A model generated the notes under the pieces. The model did no database searches and had not been told where the DNA came from. It saw only the letters and a program-made list of their open reading frames with translations. A stretch of DNA of 64,000 nt, taken from NCBI GenBank assembly GCA_036971475.1, contig JBAIZL010000005.1:163799386-163863385 (forward strand), read 5' to 3'. The stretch is from Prosapia bicincta. Taxonomy: Eukaryota > Arthropoda > Insecta > Hemiptera > Cercopidae. Position numbers and translations under genes: made by a program. Below, piece by piece: positions 55,420-64,000 of the stretch. Every line of letters starts with the position of its first letter. Positions within the stretch are counted from its first letter, which is position 1.

Positions 55420-58090
55420 TCGAAAGCTGACGGGGATACAAGTGTGTGCCTCTACAGGAGTAGCTAAAGGATCGAATAGGGTAAAATATCAGAACCCAAA
55501 AAAAGCTAGGAAATAATCAATTGGGGTGTTTTAAAGGATGCTGAGTCCACAACTGTGAACAAAATTAAACGGGGATGAACGGGTGCGGCTCTATTCCCAG
55601 ATGGGGATAAATAGGTGATCCTCATCCTCATCATTGGAAGTAGCAAATGATGAATTGGAGTATAAATGTGAGAAGGAAAAACAAAGCTAGAATAAAATCA
55701 ATCGTAGTGTTTTGGAGGTAGCTGAGTCCAATACCGCCTTCCATATTAATCGGGAATGCACGGATGTGGCTCTACGGGAGTAGAAAAGGGTTGAATTGGG
55801 GTGCAATTGTCAGAAGGCAAAAAAACAATTGAGAATGATCATTACGGTGGGTTTTAATGGTGCTGAGTCTTTCACCGTTATCGAACGTCAATGGGGATAT
55901 ACGGGTGACCCTCAATGGGAGTAGCAAATGATGCTTTGGGGTATAATTGTGAGAAAGCAAAAACAAACTAGAAAATGATCAAACTTAGTGTTTTGGAAGA
56001 TGCTGAGTCCAATACCGCCTACAATATTAAACGGGGATACTCAGTTGTTGCTCTACGAGAGAAGGAAATTGGTAAATTGGGGTGAAATTGTCAGAAGGCA
56101 AAAAAAATATATAAAATGATCACTCGGGAAGTTTTGGAGGATGCTGTGTCTTGTACCGTTATCGAACGTCAATGGGGATGTACGGGTGATCCTCTATGGG
56201 ATTAGCAAATGATGAATTGGAGTATAAATGTGAGAAAGCAAAACAAAGCTAGAATACGATCAAACATAGTGTTTTGGAGGCGGCTGAGTTCAATACCGTC
56301 TTCCATATTAATCGGGAATGCACGGATGTGGCTCTACGGGAGTAGAAAAGGGATGAATTGGGGTACAATTGTCAGAAGGCAAAAAAAACAATTGAGAATG
56401 ATCATTACGGTGGGTTTTAATGGTGCTGAGTCTTTCACCGTTATCGAACGGCAATGGGGATATACGGGTGACCCTCAATGGGAGTAGCAAATGATGCTTT
56501 GGGGTATAATTGTGAGAAAGCAAAAACAAACTAGAAAATGATCAAACTTAGTGTTTTGGAGGATGCTGAGTCCAATACCGCCTACAATATTAAACGGGAA
56601 TGCTCAGTTGTTGCTCTACGAGAGTAGGAAATTGGTAAATTGGGGTAATATTCTCAGAAGGCAAATAAAATATATAAAATGATCACTCGGGAGGTTTTGG
56701 AGGGTGCTTTCTCTTGCACCGTTATCGAACGTCAATGGGGATCCACGGGTGATCCTCTATGGGATTAGCAAATGATGAATTGGAGTTTAAATGTGAGAAG
56801 GCAAAACAAAACTAGAATACGATCAAACATAGTGTTTTGGAGGTTGCTGAGTCCAATACCGCCTACATTATTAAACGGGAATGCTCGGTTGTTGCTCTAC
56901 GAGAGTAGGAAATTGGTAAATTGGGGTAATATTGTCAGAAGGCAAAAAAAATTTAAATGATCACTCGGGAGGTTTTGGAGTGTGCTGTGTCTTGTACCGT
57001 TATCGAACGTCAATGGAGCTGCACGGGTGATCCTCTATGGGAGTAGCAAATGATGAATTGGAGTATAATTGTGACAAGGCAAAACAAAGCTAGAATATGA
57101 TAAATCGTAGTGTTTTGGATTGTGCTCAGTAGAATACCGTCTTCAATAGTATACGGTAATGCACGGGCGTGGCTCTGCGGGAGTAGAAAGAGTGAATTAG
57201 GGTAAATTGTCAGAAGACATAAAACATTGGAAAATGATCATTTGGGTGAGTTTTAATGGTGCTGAGTCGTTTACCGTAATCGAACGCCTATCTGAATACA
57301 CGGGTGACCCTCTATGGGAGTAGTAAATGATGAATTGGGGGTATAATTTTGAGAAGGCAAAAAAAACTAGAAAATGATCAATCGGAGTGTTTTGGAGGGT
57401 GCTGATTCCAACACCATCTACAATAATAAACGGGGATACACAGGTGTTTTTCTACGAGGGTAAAAAATTGGTAAATTTGGGGTAAAAATTGGGGTAAATT
57501 CTCAGAAGGCAACAACAACAACAAAAAATAGAAAATGATCACGCGAGAAGTTTTGGAGGGTGCTAAGTCCAATACCGTCATTAATATTATACGGGGATGC
57601 ACGGGTGTGACTCTACGGAATTAGAAAAGGGATGAATTGGGGTTAAATTGTCAGAAAGGAAAAAAAGAATAGAAAATGATCACTCGGGGGGTGTTATTGG
57701 TGCTGAGTCTTGTACCGTTAATGGGACGTCAATGGGCATACAAGGGTGATCCTCTATGGGAGTAGCAAATGAGTAAATTTGAGTTTAAATGTGAGAAGGC
57801 AAAACAAAGCTAGAAAATGATCAATCGTAGTGTTTTGGAAGATGCTTAGTCCAATACCATCTTCAATATTAAACGGGGATACAAAGGTGTGCCTCTACGG
57901 GACTAGAAAAAGTATGATTTGGGGTAACATTAGCCGAAGACAAAATAACAAGAAAAAGTGATCACTCGGGTGTTTTTAATGTTGTTGTCTTATACAGTTA
58001 TCGAACGTCAATGGCGATGCACGGGTCATGCTCTATGCTAGTAGTAACTGGTGAATTAGGGTAAAAATTTCAGAAGGTAAAATAAAGGAA
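55420..58090 (+). repeat. satellite array of about 141-bp units, roughly 19 copies, diverged
   Basis: Units share GCTGAGTCCAATACCG, then AAACGGGGAT, CTCTACGGGAGTAG, AATTGGGGT and CAGAAGGCAAAA. Spacing of GCTGAGTC is about 140-141 bp (55721, 55862, 56002). A four-unit pattern recurs with GATGAATTGG at 55649, 56211 and 56774, that is, every 562-563 bp. Similarity falls toward the right end. Apparent proteins in the array simply repeat with the DNA. Confidence 0.93.
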
Positions 58091-59837
58091 GAATATTATG
58101 ACTTGTAAAGTGAAAGATTCAATCAAATAAGATTTTATTTTGGTATTTTTATCTTTTGGAGGGAATGAACTAGCTGAAGTAAATAGATACTATCATGAAG
58201 TAACTATCATGGTCCCTGTCACACGATTAAAACTGATAATACTGAATGATGTAGTCATCCTTCAGAGATCGAAAATAAACATTACACAAACACGTTCATG
58301 ACGGGTTCGATCCCAGGCGCTAATTGGTCACGTGTTACAATGTGAAATTTATACCATTTCTCCATCTACTTTCAACATACAACCACATGGGACATCTCTT
58401 TACAATCAGTTTCGTTTCGGCTACAATAGTACATAGTTGTCTTAGAAATTGTCACATTGATTATTACAATTCTATTATTTGTTGTTATTTTTAATATGAA
58501 TTAACGAAATGAAACTTAACAAATTTATTGTTTTTAATAAAAACAAATGTCCACAAATAAATTTAAACCCTCAATTGAAGTCATTTTGTCCATTTAGGTT
58601 AGTACACTCGGCACTGTCTTATAAAAGGTATTACTCTCTTTGACGTATGTTTGGAAAAAAGGGAGACACTTGCTAAATCTATGCCTTACGGGTCGCGTTC
58701 CTCGTGTCGGGTTCTTCCAGGTCATTGGAAAAAATTAAAATTAATAAATCCACCGCCGCTAGGTTGCTATTTTAAAATTTCCCCGCCCCATTGAAGGTTT
58801 TCAGTGCTCTGTCGACTTTTAGAAATAGTTCTCCAGTTCTGTCAGTAAACATAGTGTCATGGTAACAAAAATACGGGAGTGCATGTAGACGATTGTATTG
58901 TGAATATCAGCAGGTTAGGTGTAGACCGGTATCCATCGATCCTCTGGATTGGTTACATGTTTTCAAAACCCTCAATAGATCTGCAACTAAATGAACGGTT
59001 TCATCTTTAACAATATTCAATCTAGATTTCCAAGCGTGCACTGCACGGAATAAAGGCCAAGCACGAATTCAATTTTTTTTCTTCTGAATTTCTCATTTAA
59101 TTATCAGTCTTAGAGTTAGTACACTAACTCCTCCTATATCCTTACTTTACGAAAGTACATTTATTCTCATTAAATTTATTTTATCTCATTGAGCTTTCTG
59201 CCACAATTTTTAAATTCTATTTCTTTCCTGTTACAATCTTTTAAGAGTTTTTGCAGTTTAAGAACGATTTTGAAGAATTTTTAGACTAATACATCGAATT
59301 TTCTTCAACATTTCGTCTTCAGTGTATTAAAAAAATGAAATTTTCAATAATAAGTTTTTACTGCTTGTAAAAAAATAATAAATGATAAGTAAAGGGTTGG
59401 CATAAAGTTTATTTACAGTAAGTTTTTAAAGTTATGCCTAGAGTAGAAAAACAACAAATATTGTATCACCTTTACCTCAGGTAGGTAACCAGAAAAATCT
59501 ACCTATATTGTACATTTTAAATAAAAGAAGGCTTTTATTTGGTCGAATCCCATCTAATGTTAATTTCTTGTTCACGTAGGCCCATTGAACACATCTATAT
59601 TTTATAGGTTCAAACGAGCACAAATTACCATTTTCGGATAAAAAAATTAAATATTGAAATAATTGTATTTCTGTACTTACGACAGCCAAATGTAACAAAA
59701 AAACTGTTTTATTTTTCTGTGAGCATATGCTTTAAAAGGGTGCATATAGTATTCTAACAAGGAGTAAAATTTTCACGAAGATATGACATTTTAGTGCCAA
59801 TACCAATCAGTATAAACATTTCACCAAGATAAGGGCA
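58091..59837. other. intergenic DNA
   Basis: No coding, RNA or mobile-element signature was recognised. Confidence 0.5.
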
Positions 59838-60068
59838 AAACATTTTAGGTATTTATTCAAGGATTCATGTATCATAGGTGGTTTTGTGCCAATGAAACTA
59901 GAGTGCAGTTCAGGCGGTTTAGGCAATGGTAAATATACTTCTTTACTTCTAGATCTCTAAAGAATGTAATATTATGTAAGGATATAGTTCTTCCCAATGT
60001 TTATTGCATTGTAGCTAGGCATCAGGGTGAAAAACGATTTCGGTAAGCAATGTAATACATCTATTTTA
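59838..60068 (+). repeat. inverted repeat pair, left arm
   Basis: Matches the reverse complement of 61457-61677. Shared words include GCAGTTCAGGCGGTTTAGGC, AATGGTAAATA, GATATAGTTCTTCCCAATGT and CGGTAAGCAATGTAATA. Several indels separate the arms. Confidence 0.85.
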
Positions 60069-61456
60069 TTTATCCACCATATTTGATTTGTCATAAGTTA
60101 TTATAGGTACAATTGTGTTTGAGTAAAAACTTATTTTTTCTAAAAGTTCCTCTTTAACTACATTCATTAAATTTTCCTGGTAGTCGTTGTTGCCAGGTTA
60201 AAAAAATTATTTAATTCCTCCCTTAGATATGTTCCTAAAGGATGACATTTCACCTTGATTGTGATGTTACTTTCATCAAGACAGGTCAAATGCACCTGAA
60301 AATATATCTGATAAGTTTTAAGTATATTTTAATCTTCTTCTTTAATTCTATCTTTAGCCGTATCCCTCCTGGTATCTACAATTTGATTTATAATTATTAT
60401 GGTGAAAAACTTTACAAATATTTTGACGAATATAGCTGGAAACCAGTCTTCAAAAACTAGCTGTAAAATAGCGTTATGCAGAGTAACATAATGAAATTAG
60501 TCACTATGGTGGTATTTCTTGTTAAAAAAACAAGACGTAAAAGATAATGACTGTTTTGTAGATTTTTTTCACTTTAAAAAATCTCTCCGTTCTTCGGTCG
60601 GCATGTTACATACATTTTTATAGTTAGTATCAGAATGATTTTAGTTAGTTCGGCTGTGTCTGATCTCAAGACAAAGTCTGCTAATACTCAATCACTTCTC
60701 GAAACTGTCTCTTTTGTTTATATATTTTACGAATCCTACAACTAGCAATACCAGTTAATAAATAACTCCTAATTACAAACTTAATATTTCAATTTGAATA
60801 TTCTCTATTTTTCGTTCATAGAAAATTACTTCAGTTAAGCAACCCTAACCAAGAGCTTATAAAACGTTTTGTAGTCAATCTATAGACGTTGATAATCATA
60901 AATATTTACTACCGATGATCACGGTAATTTTTCACTATACTTCAGATTTACTGATAACCTCGTTTTATTTTTATGGTAGGCGAACAAAAACACTATCTAC
61001 GATCAAAACATTGGGCGTCCTGATTAAGATTACAACGGGCATCGGCTTTTTTTTAGCTATAATTGCCGACACTTAGTATGGTATTTATATCGTATGGTAT
61101 CCCCGCAAGCAAGAATCAGTACAGTAGTCTTGAAGAGCCAAGCAACATTAATTTATGTATATACTGTAATCAATAAAGTTCTACATATGTATTTTGTGCA
61201 TTCTTAATTATAGTATTAGGTTCATTATAACTCCTGTTTTTTTCTAGTGTACAGGAAGCTATTTCCGTGTAATCCAAGTTTTCGGTAATCCGACGGTGTC
61301 TCGGTCCCATCTACCTCGAATTATCCATGCACTACTGTATTTGTTTCCGTACCAATGATCACCGTACTTGAAACAGTTTTTCATGCAACTCTAAAGTGAG
61401 TGAATATCTCATAGACATTAAAGTTACTCTTGGGACTAGAATATCGAGGATAAACA
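60069..61456. other. spacer between inverted repeat arms
   Basis: About 1.4 kb with no ORF or known motif. It could be the body of an unclassified foldback-like element or unrelated DNA. Confidence 0.4.
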
Positions 61457-61677
61457 TAATAGATTTATTACATTGCTTACCGAAAACGTTTTGATTCCTA
61501 GCTACACTGCTATATACATTGGGAAGAACTATATCCTGACATATAATCTTCAGAGATGTAGAAATAAAGAATTTTAAATATTTACCATTGCCTAAACCGC
61601 CTGAACTGCTTTCTAGTTTAATTAGCATATTAACACCTATGATACATTATCCTTATATAAGTACTTAAAATGTTTTG
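61457..61677 (-). repeat. inverted repeat pair, right arm
   Basis: Reverse-complement partner of 59838-60068. On the minus strand this arm is open and reads KLESSSGGLGNGKYLKF, while the left arm has frame breaks at the matching places, so a coding origin is possible but unproven. Confidence 0.85.
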
Positions 61678-61803
61678 CTCTTATGGTCATAGAATGTTAG
61701 TATATATCCACGTGTTCTATCTTTGTTACATTATTTATATTTTTTAAACTGTTTTTAAATATTTTGGATGAAAAAATATATATAATGTTATTATTGATAA
61801 AAA

Positions 61804-62190
61804 TTATGTTGTATGGCCTATAAATAACGGTAGTTCTTTAATACCTTGGTCATTCATTTGGAAGAGTTGAGATATTGTTGCCAAGTGTTTCATTAGAGTC
61901 CTCGATGTAAGTACTTCAGGAATTTGTAAACATGCTATTTTAGCATGCTTTCGTAAAACTTTATAAACAATTATGGGGTTACTGGTATTTGTGTTTGGAA
62001 ACACGCAAGTGTTATCGTCAAGAACGGCATTATTTCTTGAACTTATTAGCATATAAATATAAAATAATAATATAAAAAAAATCTCATAAAAATTGACACT
62101 CGGTAGTTTTTGAGGCTGTACCACTCCCCTTATATTACATCTGTCAATTCCTTTGAACATAACTGTTGTTTCGCTGGAAAGGACATACAT
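61804..62190 (-). pseudogene. fragment of a repeated ORF family with tyrosine-recombinase-like C-terminal motif
   Basis: The 128-codon open stretch ends with VLTSRTLMKHLATISQL and, about 15 residues on, LPLFIGHT. That pattern (L-T-S-x-x-L-x-KH-x-AT-x-SQ ... L-x-x-FLGH) belongs to a family of uncharacterised, high-copy metazoan proteins. Its R/K-x-x-H plus LGH spacing recalls tyrosine recombinases. A preceding VFPNTNT and CLQIP fit the same family. The middle (residues about 35-50) is hydrophobic and does not fit, so an intron or decayed join may lie there. No start or end of a complete gene is visible. Confidence 0.45.
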
Positions 62191-64000
62191 TTGTGGATTC
62201 GCGACTTTATCTTGGAGAGAACTATGCTAAGTATTTACAGACACAATTGTAATATGTAAACATAAAGCCATTCTGACGTGTCTGTTTACTTGATGGCACA
62301 CCAAACGTATCTTCATGTTCCGGTCAATGCATCTCATACTTTTCCCTTGGGGCTCTTAGATACTATAGGATCGATTAAGTATTTATTTTTTAACTTAACT
62401 TGCTTTTCAAATTAATTGTCATAGCATCTCTATCCGATTTTAAGAATCTAAAAGTGACTATTTGCTGTATATTGTTACAATTTGGTAACATTGCAAACAT
62501 GTTAACACTAGTCTGCAACACATATTTTACCAGATGTAACACTTAATATGCCCTACGCCATATATATTCACTAAATGTTAATACCAATGTATTCAATAAA
62601 CATATTAATAAAATAAAAAATAGACTACCAGCGGCTAAAGTCGAGGATATAAACAAATGATTCCGTCTTTATACGACCATTTTGACGTTGGGAGAATACC
62701 ATAAATTTACGTTTACGCCGTATGTAAATGAGAGAAAGGGATGGAAAAGATAGAATGCAGAAAGTCAGTTTTTCGGGTCTTCGTCCTCGAGAGTACTTGT
62801 GGAGTGCGAGCCTTTATCTTTGTTTGGCTTGGACCTATGTTTGTTTACACCAGACAGCCTGATATCGTAATATAAACTGACAACACTCGCACAGATGTCA
62901 TTTAGGTTCTTGTTTGTATACAATACAGAGATTAACGATGGATGATTCAGTATTTATTAACAACTATTTCAATTACCGTCCTGCAATTTCTGTCACAATA
63001 CTACTGCCATTGTAGCTCACAGGCACGAAATGTCTAAGTGTGATTTATTGTGTGGTTTAACAATTTATCTTGCATTTACTTTATAAAAATTGTTTTTGAA
63101 TATTCTGATTGCCCGTGTCTAGTAGGGTAAACGTAGTTTTATGAGATCAGTTATATAATATTTACTAATTGAAAACTGTAGTAAATAAAACCTACAGATT
63201 TTAGCGCAGTTTAGTTAAAAAGACTTATAATCGCACGATAATTAACATACACTAATTATTTCTTGTTCACTGATTGTACACACTTAACTTTATATACAAG
63301 ATATCATTTGACACATTATAAGCTTTATTTATGGAAACTGGCATTAGAAATAATAACTCAATTTTGACAGCAGTATTTACACAGTGGCTCAGAACATTCT
63401 AGACATATTGGCTGTACAAAGACATCTTACAAAGTATAACCAGTCTTTCTATTTTTTGTTGCTGGACAAATTCTACATTGCTTAAAACAATTTATCTATA
63501 CAAATAGAAAAATTTGTAAATTTTTGGAGGTTGCAGTTTTTTGAAATCATTTTCATCGTCTGATGCACTTCGTTGAGATTCGGTATCATGATCGAAAAAG
63601 TACCGAAGAGGAGTACTTTCGCTCATGATACCGAATTTCAGATCAACCATCCTTCTTTTAGAAGAACCCTGACCTTTTGCTCAATTACTTCTTCACTCTG
63701 TTGCACAATTCCCCTATTCTCTTTGATGCCTTCTAAAAGTTGGTCATTAGATACAGCACCTGAATCACTGTCTTCTTCGGCTAATGCTGATGATCAGGCA
63801 CGATGACGGTAGTTAAAGGTTTAGCTTGGAATTTGTAGATATTGGCATAATAGGTTTTCTGGATATATAAGCTGATAAAGATAAGTCAATGAAATGATGT
63901 GGGTCAACAAATTCTCTTTGTCATTTATTCTAAGTTGTATAAAGGTTGAACAAATATAAGGTCTACTTATTTATATTTTTTTTAAATTTACGGTTATAGT
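62191..64000. other. intergenic DNA to the window edge
   Basis: Mostly featureless. On the minus strand 63640-63830 has a short acidic open frame (ALAEEDSDSGAVSN and VIEQKVRVLLKEGW) that may be a mobile-element fragment; it could not be identified. Confidence 0.4.
63579..63635. repeat. imperfect 57-bp palindrome
   Basis: TTCGGTATCATGATCGAAAA and, after a short loop, GTACTTTCGCTCATGATACC pair as long hairpin arms with two or three mismatches. Confidence 0.85.

Noticed and set aside
56209..56960. Repeated Trp/Arg-rich frames in the 141-bp array
   Set aside because: The same peptide recurs only because the DNA repeats; no start context or conservation of frame across units.
58312..58322. GGTTCGATCCC resembling a tRNA B box
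   Set aside because: No A box, acceptor stem or cloverleaf could be found around it.

Overview
This is a eukaryotic, very probably insect, nuclear genome window. It is AT-rich and long stretches lack open frames. It holds degenerate non-LTR and Penelope-like retroelements, (TA)n microsatellites and two satellite arrays. The lineage below insect or arthropod cannot be fixed from the sequence, and no ordinary host gene was recognised.

The centrepiece is one full-length Maverick/Polinton DNA transposon at 4917-24918 (20,002 bp). It has terminal inverted repeats (255 bp left, 334 bp right) and a perfect 6-bp target-site duplication, GTTATA (4911-4916 and 24919-24924). It interrupts a degenerate Jockey-like LINE lying on the minus strand. 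Joining the flanks at one GTTATA gives an uninterrupted LINE reading frame across the junction, so the empty site can be inferred.

The plus-strand half of the Maverick carries, in order: three orphan or poorly known ORFs (5594, 7054, 7374); a block of duplicated promoter and 3'-end pieces (8220-8913); DDE integrase with chromodomain; packaging ATPase (the two overlap by ATGA); a DUF8207-like protein; a small conserved Maverick protein; a frameshifted phospholipase A2-like minor capsid protein; an adenain-like protease with a stop codon just upstream; the penton-like minor capsid; a 53-aa ORF overlapping the next gene; the double-jelly-roll major capsid; and a single-BIR IAP-like protein. The minus-strand half carries a protein-primed family B DNA polymerase split by one frameshift, two tandem paralogues of an unknown acidic protein with a dUTPase fragment between them, an intact dUTPase, and a complete secreted matrix metalloproteinase with cysteine switch and hemopexin-like tail. 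The element therefore combines a virion module, a replication and integration module, and host-interaction cargo (IAP, MMP, dUTPase). Its nearly identical termini suggest a fairly recent insertion, but polymerase, PLA2 and protease all carry lesions or sequencing errors.

Left flank (1-4910): non-coding DNA, then two diverged tandem copies of a LINE RNase H and C-terminal segment. Right flank (24925-26450): the reverse-transcriptase part of the same LINE. Then come about 8 kb with no gene, and a Penelope-rich zone (34.8-42.3 kb). That zone holds one degenerate plus-strand Penelope element, and one minus-strand element with inverted GIY-YIG ends, a nested insert of about 2 kb and (TA)n on both sides. 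Its tails repeatedly carry a hammerhead-ribozyme-like core. A 111-bp satellite with higher-order structure fills 45.5-49.07 kb, and a second satellite of about 141 bp fills 55.4-58.1 kb. The rest is gene-poor, with an inverted repeat pair (59.8/61.5 kb), a broken ORF with tyrosine-recombinase-like motifs (61.8-62.2 kb) and a hairpin near 63.6 kb.
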